This document shows, piece by piece, positions 51,471 through 60,296 of a stretch of 64,000 bases of DNA (the first letter of the stretch is position 1; every line of letters starts with the position of its first letter). Source of the DNA: CAWGXG01 sp963826505 (lineage in GTDB: Bacteria; Chloroflexota; Anaerolineae; Aggregatilineales; Aggregatilineaceae); contig CAWGXG010000007.1 of assembly GCA_963826505.1 (NCBI GenBank), forward strand, positions 434,001 to 498,000, in the 5' to 3' direction. Under the pieces are notes generated by a model that saw only the letters and a list, made by a program, of their open reading frames with translations, was not told the DNA's origin and did no database searches. Position numbers and translations under genes: made by a program.

Positions 51471-52585
51471 ACCAGCCCTCCTTCTGACAGAATAGTGGTG
51501 GGCGCGATCAGCGACCCATCCACGCGCTGCACGCCGATCACGATCTGATCGTCGCGCGTCAGACGCTCGATCTCGCGACGATACTGCCCCAGGTTGAGCT
51601 CGGCCACGACCACACGCCGCACGCCGACCAGCGCCGCGCGGATGGCTGCGGTGGGCACCGGCCACAGCGTGTGCAGAATCAGCAGCGACACACGTCGCCC
51701 GGTCGCGCGGGCTTCGTCTACTGCCGCCCGGGCCGCGCGAGCCGTCACGCCATAGGACACAACCAGGGTATCCGCGTCCTCCTGCAAATCGGACTGCACG
51801 AGCGCGATCGCGTCCGCGTGGTCCTCGATTTTGGCGGCCAGGCGCTGGTTGAGGCGATCCACGTCCTGTGTATTCTTCGTCAGGAAGCCGCGCTCATCAT
51901 GCGACGATGACGTGAAGCGGACGCCGTGCGGTCCGCCCAACACCGCCAGCGGCGGTACACCGGACGGATCGGCGCGGTAAGGTACGTAATCCACCCCGGC
52001 GGGAGCCAGCGTCCGCGCCCGGACCGGCACGTCCTCAAAGGCATCCGCCACGACGGTCGTCCGCGCGCTGACCGTCTCCTTATCGGTCGCCAGGAAAACG
52101 GGCACGCGGAAGCGCTCCGACAGATCGAAGGCATGGCGCGTCAGGCGGTAGCAGTCCAGCACATCCGCCGGAGCCAGCACGATCACCGGGAAGCCGCCCG
52201 AGCAGCCCCACCGCAAAAACTGAATATCACCCTGGGCGGTCGTGGTCGCGCCGCCGGTGGACGGCCCCATGCGCTGCACATCCACGATCACCAGCGGGAC
52301 CTCGCCCATAATGGCCAGCCCGATGTGCTCGCTGTACAGGCTGATGCCGGGACCGCTGGTCGCGGTCAGGACGCGCGCGCCAGCCAGCGCCGCGCCGATG
52401 CACATCCCCATCGCGCCGATCTCGTCTTCCGCCTGGATCGCCACGCCGCCCACTTTGGGCAGCTCGCGCACCATATGCAGCAGGATCGGCGTCGCGGGGG
52501 TGATGGGGTAGCCCGCGAAGAACGTGCAGCCTGCGCTCAGCGCGCCGCGCGCGATCGCTTCGGCCCCGTCAATAAACTCTCTCAT
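51467..52585 (-). CDS. korA: 2-Oxoacid:ferredoxin oxidoreductase alpha subunit
   Basis: A 372-residue alpha subunit with the pyrimidine-binding domain of the TPP enzyme: GALSAGCTFFAGYPITPATP, EDEIGAMGMCIGAALAGARV and TATSGPGISLYSEHIGLA. The C-terminal half has the transketolase-like VSYGVTARAARAAV and LILHTLWPVP. It pairs with the downstream beta-gamma protein, and their ends overlap in a GTGA arrangement. AGGACAG lies before ATG 52585. Together they form the central-metabolism enzyme typical of anaerobes and reductive or oxidative TCA variants. Confidence 0.92.
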   Translation of the reverse strand: MREFIDGAEAIARGALSAGCTFFAGYPITPATPILLHMVRELPKVGGVAIQAEDEIGAMGMCIGAALAGARVLTATSGPGISLYSEHIGLAIMGEVPLVIVDVQRMGPSTGGATTTAQGDIQFLRWGCSGGFPVIVLAPADVLDCYRLTRHAFDLSERFRVPVFLATDKETVSARTTVVADAFEDVPVRARTLAPAGVDYVPYRADPSGVPPLAVLGGPHGVRFTSSSHDERGFLTKNTQDVDRLNQRLAAKIEDHADAIALVQSDLQEDADTLVVSYGVTARAARAAVDEARATGRRVSLLILHTLWPVPTAAIRAALVGVRRVVVAELNLGQYRREIERLTRDDQIVIGVQRVDGSLIAPTTILSEGGLV

Positions 52586-52891
52586 GGTTGTTCTGTCCTG
52601 GCTAACTGTATTGGTTCACACTGCCCTGACAGTACTCCGGCGCGCGGCGTCCGCGCCAGTGGTAACGGGCACGATTCCGGCTGTCGTTTTGCAGAGTCAG
52701 ATAGGGGAAAAGCACTGGCGGATCACCGCGCGCGATCTTGGCCAAACTGTGAGAAGACTGAGGAAACATCCCTGCCCGAACGTCGTTGGAAGCAATGTAC
52801 GAGCAAGGGCTGTCTTAGACCGCCCATCGATTAACGATAAACCTGTCCCCTGAGAGAAGGCCAAGATTCACTCGCGAGCACCCGGAGCGGG
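52586..52891. other. Intergenic region, nothing recognised
   Basis: This 306-base gap separates the start of korA from the end of the cupin gene, both on the minus strand. I find no convincing promoter, hairpin with T tract, RNA or small gene in it. Confidence 0.5.
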
Positions 52892-53287
52892 TCAGGCTGA
52901 GTCTGGACCGTCTACATTAACAACCATCGGGCCGTGTCCTTGCAGGAACAACAAGACTTCCTGCCCCTCACTGGCGGAGGGGTTGACGTCGCGGTGGACT
53001 CTGTGGGCGGGAACGTGGAAGAAATCGCCCGGTCCGACGTTGACGGCATCCTTTCCGCCGGGGCCATTTTCGAAGCGCACGGTCCCTGAGACGATGTAAC
53101 CATACACATCGTAATCTCCGTGGTGATGCCACCCAGAAGCCACTCCAGGGGCGACTCTTGAGCGCACGACCTGATATCCTTCGCCTTTGAAAGCGAGGTG
53201 CCGGGTAATACCGGGAGTTGATCGGCCTGGTGAGAGAGCGTTTTTCGACAACGCTGTGATATTGGACGTAGTTGTGATACTAGACAT
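52892..53287 (-). CDS. Cupin-domain protein
   Basis: A 131-residue single-domain cupin. The first cupin motif is GWHHHGDYDVYGYIVSG with two or three metal-binding His. The second is GPGDFFHVPAHRVHRDVNP with the last His. Proteins like this bind a metal and may act as small dioxygenases, isomerases or sensors; the function here is not predictable. AGAGGAGC stands 6 bases before ATG 53287. It is probably a single-gene unit. Confidence 0.88.
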   Translation of the reverse strand: MSSITTTSNITALSKNALSPGRSTPGITRHLAFKGEGYQVVRSRVAPGVASGWHHHGDYDVYGYIVSGTVRFENGPGGKDAVNVGPGDFFHVPAHRVHRDVNPSASEGQEVLLFLQGHGPMVVNVDGPDSA

Positions 53288-53547
53288 AGTTGAGCTCCTC
53301 TACGCTACGCTCATCCGTTGGATGAGCGGGCGGCCAATCTATGAAGATTTTAAAGGAATTTACCGATAGAGTGCCAAGCGCCGCGTATGCGGCGTGGCGT
53401 TGGGCGAGCCCAGATCAGGGGGTCTGGTTCTCCTCCAAACCACCTGATCCGGGTAGATTTCTTATTGTGAGGAATTGAAACGGTCGCGCGAGGTTAGAGG
53501 GGGTGGAGCCTGGATCGCCCTGCGATTGATGCGCTGAATCGCTGCTC
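53288..53547. other. Intergenic region with two hairpins
   Basis: Two inverted repeats are visible: GCCGCGTATGCGGC at about 53380 and GATCAGG/CCTGATC with inner TGGTT/AACCA at about 53413-53449. Neither has a clear T tract. They may mark the end of the peptidase transcript. Confidence 0.4.
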
Positions 53548-55287
53548 CTAACCCTCGCTCAAACCCATTTGCGGCAGATCGGGCAGCGTAGGCCGGTACA
53601 GCCATTGATCGAACAAATCGCCCAGGTCCATGCCCGACACCTCTTCCGCCACGGCGATGAAATCGGCGGTCGACGCGTTGCCATAGGCGTAGCGATCGTA
53701 GTAGGTGCGCAGGATGGCGAAAAAGGCATCATCACCCACCGTCAGACGCAGGGCGTGCAGCGTCAGCGCGCCGCGCAGATATACGCCGTTATTGAACAGG
53801 TCGCTGACAAGCGGACTACCGGGCGGAGTATAGTGACTTTGTGGAAGCTGCGGCGCGGACTTGGTCAGCGCAGGCACACCCAACAATGCATCCAAAGTGC
53901 GGATGTCGTCCCCCCGCAACTGTACGTGGTCGAACGGGAGCGTTGTGATCAACACCTTCAACGCCTGCCCGGTGAGATCGGCGGGCGGGAACGAAGCGAC
54001 CAGCGCGTCCAGGTCGGCGCTCGACATACTTTTCGCCAGTAGCAAGCGCGTCAGTTGGACCGCCGTGTCGGCTGGGACGGTCGCATCATCCGCCACGTAC
54101 TCACTCACTGTCGTGATCACGTCGTTTTTGGACAGGCCAAGCGTGAAGTCGAGCTCGTCGGCGGCGATGTGGTTGTAGGTGGTGCGGATGATCCGATCAA
54201 ACGTGTCCGCGCCGCGATCGTGCTCGAACCACAGCCACGACATGTACGTCGCGAATCCCTCGTTCAGCCAGATGTCTTCCCACGCCGCCAGGCTGACGCT
54301 ATCGCCGTACCACTGGTGCGCCAGTTCGTGCGCGATACCTTCCTCAGCCTGCCCGTTGATCCAACTGCGCGAAAACAGCGACAGGGTCTGCGTTTCGAGT
54401 GCGAATCCCAGATCGGCATCTACCACCACGACCCCGTACGTTTCGAAGGGATAGGGTGCGACGATTGATTCGTAGAAGGCGATCATGTCAGCGGTGCGGC
54501 TGAATTCCTGCTGCGCGGCATCGGCGATGCTGGGCGGGAAATAATTACGGATCGGCAGATTGTCCGGCCCGACTTCGGTTTGCCTGACGAAATCGCCAAT
54601 GACCAGCGTGACAAGATAGCTCGCCACTGGCTCGCGCACCTCAAACAGATAAGTCACCTGATCGCCGTTCTGGGTCGTGCTTTCCAGCACGCCGTTGGCC
54701 GCCACGTCATAGCCATCCGGCACGGTGATCGCCAGCGTGTAACTCGCTTTGTCGAGCGGGTGATCATTGACGGGATACCAGCCTGCCGAGCCAACCGGCT
54801 CGCTGGCGACGAAAATCGTCTGGTCGAGGTCCGTCCAGCCGACCAGGAAGGGAATCCCGGTGGCGTCCAGGCCGGACGGCTGGCCGCTGTAGGTGACGCT
54901 GATCGTGAACGGCGCGTCCGCATCCAGCGGCGTCTGCGGCGTGATGACCAACTCGCCACCCTGCCGCGCATACGCTACCGGCTGATCGTCGAGCAGCACT
55001 TCGTGAATCTCCGGCCCGCTGTAATCCAGATTAAAACTGCTCAGCGCCTCGGTGGTCACGGCCTCGATCGTTACGTGGGCCTTGATCAGATTTTGCGCGA
55101 CATCGGCCGTGAGATCAATCCGATAGTGCTGGACATCGTACCCACCGTTGCCCATCTGTGGGAAAAACGGATCGCCGATACCGTCCGCCCCGGCGACGGG
55201 TCCTTCCTGGGCCTGTGTGATGCCCGGCAGCACGCCCGCCACCACCATACACAGCAGCACAACGATAACCGACAGTTTGCGCAACAT
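53548..55287 (-). CDS. Secreted M1-family metallopeptidase
   Basis: A 579-residue aminopeptidase-like enzyme. The signal peptide (LSVIVVLLCMVVAGVLPGITQAQ) directs export. An N-terminal beta domain precedes the zinc motif HELAHQWYGDSVSLAAWEDI, where HELAH and the Glu in WLNEGFATY bind zinc. A Tyr in a C-terminal helix completes the site. It is shorter than PepN-type enzymes (~870 residues) and lacks their full C-terminal helical domain, like other secreted M1 peptidases of this size. GGGAGAG precedes ATG 55287. It likely feeds on peptides produced by the extracellular subtilase, although the two genes are not linked. Confidence 0.9.
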   Translation of the reverse strand: MLRKLSVIVVLLCMVVAGVLPGITQAQEGPVAGADGIGDPFFPQMGNGGYDVQHYRIDLTADVAQNLIKAHVTIEAVTTEALSSFNLDYSGPEIHEVLLDDQPVAYARQGGELVITPQTPLDADAPFTISVTYSGQPSGLDATGIPFLVGWTDLDQTIFVASEPVGSAGWYPVNDHPLDKASYTLAITVPDGYDVAANGVLESTTQNGDQVTYLFEVREPVASYLVTLVIGDFVRQTEVGPDNLPIRNYFPPSIADAAQQEFSRTADMIAFYESIVAPYPFETYGVVVVDADLGFALETQTLSLFSRSWINGQAEEGIAHELAHQWYGDSVSLAAWEDIWLNEGFATYMSWLWFEHDRGADTFDRIIRTTYNHIAADELDFTLGLSKNDVITTVSEYVADDATVPADTAVQLTRLLLAKSMSSADLDALVASFPPADLTGQALKVLITTLPFDHVQLRGDDIRTLDALLGVPALTKSAPQLPQSHYTPPGSPLVSDLFNNGVYLRGALTLHALRLTVGDDAFFAILRTYYDRYAYGNASTADFIAVAEEVSGMDLGDLFDQWLYRPTLPDLPQMGLSEG

Positions 55288-55367
55288 AGAGACTCTCCCA
55301 TCTGTTTAGCCGATTGATCGACGCTTTATGTAAGGTATACGCGCTGACTGCTTGTCATCGTCGCTAA

Positions 55368-55652
55368 CTAAGCGTCCTCGTCATCATCCAGATCGACCAA
55401 AAGACCCGCATAGCCCGGTTTTTTCTTTTTGCGCTGCCACTGGACCGGGTCTTCGAGCGTGCGCTTGGCCGCATCGGCGAGCGCGGCGGCGAACGTTTCG
55501 TAAGCGTCCAGCGCAAAGGCCAGCGCCTCATCACCAACCTCGAAGCGCACCAGCCCCGCCGCTTGCGGTTGGTCCAAGCGCCGGATCGCGCTGATGGACT
55601 GCACCGTATCAAGCGCGATCGTGCGCTGGACTGCCGCGCCCTGCATCACCAC
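55368..55652 (-). CDS. Membrane protein C-terminal fragment, function unknown
   Basis: This frame is the end of the protein that starts at 56328. The upstream frame reaches LYLMPLAS and then goes astray near 55663, while this one reads on as SHLVVMQGAAVQRTIALDTV. The segment is a small beta-rich domain with a basic stretch (QRKKKKPGYAG) and an acidic tail (DLDDDEDA). It recalls PH-like domains in a loose way. It is not a separate gene: no ribosome binding site precedes its ATG. Confidence 0.55.
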   Translation of the reverse strand: MVMQGAAVQRTIALDTVQSISAIRRLDQPQAAGLVRFEVGDEALAFALDAYETFAAALADAAKRTLEDPVQWQRKKKKPGYAGLLVDLDDDEDA

Positions 55653-56328
55653 CAGATGCGAGCGGCATCAGGTACAGGCTGAGCGGCGCGCCCAGCGTCC
55701 ACGCGCCGAGGATGTCCTGTTGGGCGGGCTGCGCGTCTGCCGGGCCGAAGTGGACATAGGGTCGGCGGCGGCGGTAGGCGGTCACGAGTTCCGGCGGCGC
55801 GACTTCTTTGAGCGCGCGGACCAGGGCTTGCATGGTGGTGCGGTACAGTTGCAGGCAGATCACCTGCCAGCCGCCCGCCATCTCAAAATGCAGCCACATG
55901 TCGTTTTTGCCGTAATGGTATTTTTTCGGACGCCCGAACCAGCGCAGCCGCTCCAACGGGAACACCTGCGGCTGTTCGAGCGCGTCCAGCGGGTAGAACA
56001 CCAGCCGGTCCGCGTGGATGGCGGCGACACAGGATCGCCGGGGGGATTCATTCTGAGGCGTATTGGTGAGTGCAGGTTGCGCGCGGGGCCGCGTCATGGT
56101 GCGCGCCAGCCACGCCCGCGCCCGCTGCGTCGACGGTACCCCGACCGATACAACCCAAAACGGCAGACCGTCCGACTGGAGTCCGTAAGCGGGTGGGTCT
56201 TGCGTGTTGATCTGGGCCAGCAGCGCGCGCGCCCGGCGAAAACTGCGCGCGTTGCGCATCCCACGTACGATCAGCACCGCCAGCAGCGCGAAGAACCCCC
56301 CATAGAACAGCAGCGCCGTGAGATTCAT
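55609..56328 (-). CDS. Membrane-anchored protein, function unknown (5' part)
   Basis: One N-terminal helix (LLFYGGFFALLAVLIVRGM) is followed by a cytoplasmic alpha/beta region with blocks ADRLVFYPLDALEQPQVFPL and RLRWFGRPKKYHYGKNDMWL. The pattern of short beta strands suggests PH-like domains. It breaks near 55663 and continues in the following frame, for a total of about 315 residues. Its ATG overlaps the stop of the DMT transporter gene by 4 bases, so translation is coupled to it. I do not recognise the family. Confidence 0.6.
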   Translation of the reverse strand: MNLTALLFYGGFFALLAVLIVRGMRNARSFRRARALLAQINTQDPPAYGLQSDGLPFWVVSVGVPSTQRARAWLARTMTRPRAQPALTNTPQNESPRRSCVAAIHADRLVFYPLDALEQPQVFPLERLRWFGRPKKYHYGKNDMWLHFEMAGGWQVICLQLYRTTMQALVRALKEVAPPELVTAYRRRRPYVHFGPADAQPAQQDILGAWTLGAPLSLYLMPLASGGDAGRGSPAHDRA

Positions 56329-57233
56329 GCGCGTTCCTGGATCGCCGCCGGGCGTACTACCGAACGCCGCCCACGCCAGTTGACCACGATGATCCCACCC
56401 AGGATCATCGCCGCCCCGGCTACGATCTTCCAGTCGATGACCTCGTCAAGAAACAGCGCGCCCAACGTCAGCCCAATGGGCGGCATCACATACGTGACCA
56501 GCGTGGTGCGGGTCGCGCCCCAGTTGGCGATGAGCTGGAAGAAGAAGAAATAGGCGATCACCGTATTCATGAGCGCCAGTACGATCACAGCCAGGACCGG
56601 CTTCAGGTGCAGATCGCCCAGAGCGGGCAGGCTGGCCGTGAGCAGTGTCACCGTGACGATGAGCGTACCACCCACCATCAACGACCCGCCCGCCACGGTG
56701 AGCGGTTCCACGCCGCGCAGATAGCGCCGGATGACGACCGCCGACAGCCCGTAGCAGGCCGACGCGGTCAAGACAGCCAACTGGCCGCTGACCGTGTTGG
56801 GACTGGCGGAATCGGTGTGGCGCAGCGCGAGCAGGGCCACTCCGGCGAAGCCCATCAACAGTCCGGCAACCTTTTGCGGCGAGATGCGCTCGTCGGCCAG
56901 CGCCAGATGCGCGAAGACCAGCGTGAACAATGGCACGGTCGCGTCAAGCACGGTGGCTAACCCGCTGTCAATATTCTGCTCGCCCCAGGTAATCAGCGAA
57001 AATGGCACGGCGGTATTCATCACGCCGACGAAGATCAGCGCCGCGCGCTCGCGGCGATTGGTGGGCCAGTGACGGTGCGTCGCGCGCAGATAGACGGCCA
57101 TCACCAACGCCGCCAGCCCGATCCGCACCGATACCAGCGGCAGCGGACCGAGATCGTCCACCGCCACTTTGATCAACAAAAACGACGACCCCCAGATGAG
57201 GCCGAGTCCCCAAAACATGCCCCAATATTTCAT
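56325..57233 (-). CDS. EamA/DMT-superfamily transporter
   Basis: A 302-residue integral membrane protein with about ten helices in two EamA repeats, as in RhaT/YdcZ-like exporters. The repeats open with MFWGLGLIWGSSFLLIKVAV and GQLAVLTASACYGLSAVVIR; ALMNTVIAYFFFFQLIANWG is near the second end. Members export amino acids, metabolites or nucleotide sugars, and the substrate is unknown. GGAG lies 8 bases before ATG 57233. It heads a two-gene unit with the membrane-anchored protein. Confidence 0.9.
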   Translation of the reverse strand: MKYWGMFWGLGLIWGSSFLLIKVAVDDLGPLPLVSVRIGLAALVMAVYLRATHRHWPTNRRERAALIFVGVMNTAVPFSLITWGEQNIDSGLATVLDATVPLFTLVFAHLALADERISPQKVAGLLMGFAGVALLALRHTDSASPNTVSGQLAVLTASACYGLSAVVIRRYLRGVEPLTVAGGSLMVGGTLIVTVTLLTASLPALGDLHLKPVLAVIVLALMNTVIAYFFFFQLIANWGATRTTLVTYVMPPIGLTLGALFLDEVIDWKIVAGAAMILGGIIVVNWRGRRSVVRPAAIQERA

Positions 57234-57283
57234 CGTGTGCTCCGGCGTGCCGCGTAGATGAGCCAGACCGAGTCATAAACAAA

Positions 57284-57310
57284 TAACGCCCTGCCACCCG
57301 GCAGAGCGTT
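57284..57310 (-). terminator. Terminator of the NifU-like gene
   Basis: AACGC-TCTGCC and GGCAGG-GCGTT pair on the minus strand, followed by an AT-rich ATTTGTTTAT, ~25 bases after the stop. Confidence 0.75.
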
Positions 57311-57335
57311 GGCGTCGGGAAGTGTGCCCGCCGGG

Positions 57336-57608
57336 CTATTCTGCGGGCGTCGCTTCCTCGATGACAATCTGCGGGAAGAACTGGCGCACCGTCCCGGCGA
57401 TCCAGCCGTGCAGCGTATTGAGCGACAGCGGGCAGCCTTCGCACGCCCCGCCCAGCTCCACGCGCGCTACCGTGCCATCAAACGACACCAGACGGCACCA
57501 TCCCCCGTGATAGAACTCGATATAGGATGAGAGGTTCTCGATCAAGCCGCGTAGCCGTTCTTCAACCGGCGCATCGGCGGGGACACCGTCATTGACATTT
57601 TGCGTCAT
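57336..57608 (-). CDS. NifU C-terminal-domain (Nfu-type) protein
   Basis: A 90-residue protein with a single NifU-like domain. The hallmark is GGACEGCPLSLNTL, whose two Cys (C-x2-C) bind a transient Fe-S cluster as a dimer. Such proteins deliver clusters to target enzymes, for which the ferredoxin-dependent oxidoreductase in this window is a plausible client. AGGAGA precedes ATG 57608. It is monocistronic, with a terminator just behind it. Confidence 0.9.
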   Translation of the reverse strand: MTQNVNDGVPADAPVEERLRGLIENLSSYIEFYHGGWCRLVSFDGTVARVELGGACEGCPLSLNTLHGWIAGTVRQFFPQIVIEEATPAE

Positions 57609-57797
57609 ACGTTTTCATTCTCCTAAAAATACCACCCATATTTTCCGGCCTGATCATAACAGCACTTGGCGTCCTGGTCCAACTGTGGCCAAGGGTGGGC
57701 AAAATTGTCAGCGGTTTGAACGCCCCAACAAAATGACCCGCGCTCCAATCGGAGGCAGGTCATGGCATCGACCACAACAGCCTGATCACGCGATCGG

Positions 57798-58142
57798 TTA
57801 CGCGAGGCAGCGTTCCAGCATTTCAGCTTCACTGGCGACAAGCGTCAGCCGATCCGTCAGGCCGACCATGCCGAACAACTTCCGGTAATGTGCCGACAGC
57901 CCCCAGGCGTACACCGATCGCTCAGCTTGCACCGCGTCTTCCACCAGGCTGATAATCAGGCCGATTCCGGCGCTGTTCAGGTAATCGCTTTCCTCAAAAT
58001 TAAACCCGATCGCCCGGACCTTAGCACGGGCCAGCATGTTATAGGCGTCATACGCGGTTTCGCGCGTCTGGGCGGTCACATCGCGCGGGAAATCCATAAA
58101 CCCAATGACCTCATTCAGGCGATGATTCACTTCTTTGCCCAT
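57798..58142 (-). CDS. STAS-domain anti-sigma factor antagonist
   Basis: A 114-residue STAS protein of the SpoIIAA/RsbV type. The phosphoacceptor Ser lies in DYLNSAGIGLIISL (residue 57 from this start). The unphosphorylated form would bind the anti-sigma kinase and free its sigma factor. ATG 58142 (MGKEVNH) has GAGGT 4 bases upstream and does not overlap the kinase gene; a longer start at 58181 is possible. It lies 7 bases behind the kinase, the last gene of the partner-switching operon. The usual core DSSGIG is here NSAGIG. Confidence 0.85.
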   Translation of the reverse strand: MGKEVNHRLNEVIGFMDFPRDVTAQTRETAYDAYNMLARAKVRAIGFNFEESDYLNSAGIGLIISLVEDAVQAERSVYAWGLSAHYRKLFGMVGLTDRLTLVASEAEMLERCLA

Positions 58143-58149
58143 GCTGACC

Positions 58150-58986
58150 TCAACTTTCTGGCGATGGGGCCGGGTCGCCATCTACCGCTGGGCCATCCGC
58201 GGATTCTACCTGCTGTATCTCCTTGGGACGGTCCTCAACAATCTGCACGCCGCGCGGCGGCACCTCCACGGGTTGGATAGCCGTGGGCTTGCTTTCCGCT
58301 GGCTGAATCTCAACCGGACGGGGCGCAACCGGCTGGACGGCTTTGGGACGATCTTCCGCCGGTTGAATCTCTACCGGCTGAGGCGTCACTACCTGCACCG
58401 ACTTGGGCTCGTCCTCGTCTGGCGCAGGCGTCTCCGCTGGCGCGTCCGCTTCACGCGGAGCGTCCGCCGGTCTGGATGGTTCGGACTCTGAATGTCCACC
58501 GTTTTGAGGTGTGAGATAGAGGGTCATAGCGATCTGGTTTCCCCCGTCAGGTAGCCGGACGATCTCCATCTGATCCACAAGATTCTTAATAAAAAACATT
58601 CCCCATCCGCGCACCGACCCGTTGCCGCCGGGTTCCGGTAGAGCTACCGGCAGCGATTGCTGGCCGATGTCGATCACCCGGATCTCAAGCTTATCCGGCA
58701 AAATGCGCATTTTTACCGTTACAAACAGCGTGCGATCGAAGCCGTTGCCGTGCTCGATCGCGTTCATACAGGCTTCCGCGACCGCCGTCTTAAGATTTTC
58801 GATCCGGTCCAGATCAAACTCCATCTGTTCGGCAATGGTTTCAACGGCACTGCGCGCTATTTTTTCATAACCGAGAATACTCGGCAAGTGTAATTCCACT
58901 TGCTTCGCGAAGGATGACTCGTAACCCACCGCCGCGCTGCCCCCCCGCAGAGGCATAGAGCTACCCAAATTAGCCGCCATCGTCAT
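58150..58986 (-). CDS. RsbW-like anti-sigma factor kinase with Pro-rich tail
   Basis: A 278-residue protein. Residues ~20-150 form a GHKL ATPase of the SpoIIAB/RsbW type: N box AEACMNAIEHGNGFD, then DIGQQSLPVALP and the lid block GWGMFFIKNLVDQMEI. The last ~120 residues are a low-complexity tail with repeats such as QPVEIQPAEDRPKAVQPV, acidic and Pro-rich, not normal for the family. It should phosphorylate the STAS protein and sequester a sigma factor. ATG 58986 (MTMAANLG) has GGAGG 8 bases upstream and is preferred over the start at 59124, which overlaps the BMP gene. No sigma factor gene is adjacent. Confidence 0.85.
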   Translation of the reverse strand: MTMAANLGSSMPLRGGSAAVGYESSFAKQVELHLPSILGYEKIARSAVETIAEQMEFDLDRIENLKTAVAEACMNAIEHGNGFDRTLFVTVKMRILPDKLEIRVIDIGQQSLPVALPEPGGNGSVRGWGMFFIKNLVDQMEIVRLPDGGNQIAMTLYLTPQNGGHSESEPSRPADAPREADAPAETPAPDEDEPKSVQVVTPQPVEIQPAEDRPKAVQPVAPRPVEIQPAESKPTAIQPVEVPPRGVQIVEDRPKEIQQVESADGPAVDGDPAPSPES

Positions 58987-59111
58987 GCGTTCAGCCTCCA
59001 CTGCCGGACCGGCATTGAGTCCCTGTGCCGCCAGCATGTCCGGCGCGCATCTTGTATAACTCCATGATATTTCCCTTGTCTCACCATACGGTTCCCCCCA
59101 CCGGCGATGCC

Positions 59112-60296
59112 TCAGGCTTCGCAATCTGCCGGATACGGCGCATCAGCGGGCACGGCGGGCAGCGTCCCCGCCTTAAGCGGATCCGGCGCAACAGCGCCCT
59201 CGCCGACGCCGGTCGAGAGCGTGCCAGCCGCCAGCGCGCGCCAGATCGCTTCGAGCGTAGTTTGGGCCTGGGCAGGAATCTGATCGGATGCCTGGTGAAA
59301 CGGGGCATAGCCGACACCGCAATCTTGCGTGCGCAGCACCGCCACCCCGCTGATCGGCTGCCCATCGATGATCGAGGCCACCGCCTGGTATACACCATTA
59401 TCCACGCGTTTGATCGCGCTGGTCAATATGCGTTCAGACCCCTCGATCGAGCCTTCACGGAAATTCGTACGCCATTCGTCCTGGTCCACACCTACCACCC
59501 ACACGCCCTGACGCGCCGCGTATTGGATGCCCGCATACCCGGTGCTGCCCGCCGCGCCAAAGATCACGTCGGCTTTATGGGCGATGAAGTCGGTGGCGGT
59601 GGACGTGCCCAGCGCCGCATCATCAAATGCGCCGGTATAAGTGATCAGCACCTGCACGTCCGGGTTGACATACTGCGCCCCATTGCGGAAGCCCTCGGCC
59701 AGCCGCACCACCGGCGGAATCTCGATGCCGCCGATCACGGCCACCACATCCGATTGGGTCATCAGCCCGGCCAGCGCGCCCACGATAAACGCGGCTTCGT
59801 CTTCGGCGAAGCTCAGCCCGATCAGGTTGGGCGGAATCTCTTCTCCGGCGTAACTGTGATCCACGCCGATGAAATACACGTCGGGGTGGGCGCGGGCATA
59901 CTCCAACGTGATGGCCTCCATCGGGTAGCCCACCGTCACAATGATATTGCGCCCATCCGCGATCTGGCGATCGAGCTGGATCGCATAATCGTTTTCGTCT
60001 TTCGAAATAGCGTAAGCATAATCGAGCTGAAACACGTCTACGGCGCGCAGCGCGCCTTTGTGGGCGCTCTCGCTAAATCCGCCATCCGACACCGTGCCAC
60101 CCACGTTAGTCACCAGGCCCAGCTTCCAATCCGGATTAGTCGCGCTGGCCTGATCGGGTGGCGTCGCTGTCGCGCTGCCGGACGAAGACTTGTCGTCGTT
60201 CCCGCAGGCGGACAGGCCGAACAACACGATCAGCGCGAGACTGACCAGCCCGTACATTCTCCGCCTAACCACATGCCGCGCATGGCACTCACTCAT
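59112..60296 (-). CDS. BMP-family substrate-binding lipoprotein
   Basis: A 394-residue lipoprotein. RRRMYGLVSLALIVLFGLSA with Cys next is the lipoprotein signal. The mature part is a BMP/PnrA domain (LGLVTNVGGTVSDGGFSESA; NIIVTVGYPMEAITLEYA; FIGVDHSYAGEEIPPNLIGL; VIFGAAGSTGYAGIQYAA), a family known to bind purine nucleosides or autoinducer-like ligands. No permease or ATPase gene is near. It starts 8 bases inside the end of the SpoIIE phosphatase gene (ATG 60296 with AGGGGG upstream) and precedes the anti-sigma kinase. So it may act as an extracellular ligand sensor for the partner switch and not as a transporter part. Confidence 0.85.
   Translation of the reverse strand: MSECHARHVVRRRMYGLVSLALIVLFGLSACGNDDKSSSGSATATPPDQASATNPDWKLGLVTNVGGTVSDGGFSESAHKGALRAVDVFQLDYAYAISKDENDYAIQLDRQIADGRNIIVTVGYPMEAITLEYARAHPDVYFIGVDHSYAGEEIPPNLIGLSFAEDEAAFIVGALAGLMTQSDVVAVIGGIEIPPVVRLAEGFRNGAQYVNPDVQVLITYTGAFDDAALGTSTATDFIAHKADVIFGAAGSTGYAGIQYAARQGVWVVGVDQDEWRTNFREGSIEGSERILTSAIKRVDNGVYQAVASIIDGQPISGVAVLRTQDCGVGYAPFHQASDQIPAQAQTTLEAIWRALAAGTLSTGVGEGAVAPDPLKAGTLPAVPADAPYPADCEA

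Noticed and set aside
53411..53449. Hairpin as an intrinsic terminator of the M1 peptidase gene
   Set aside because: It is ~100 bases past the stop and has no T tract; left as an unexplained inverted repeat.
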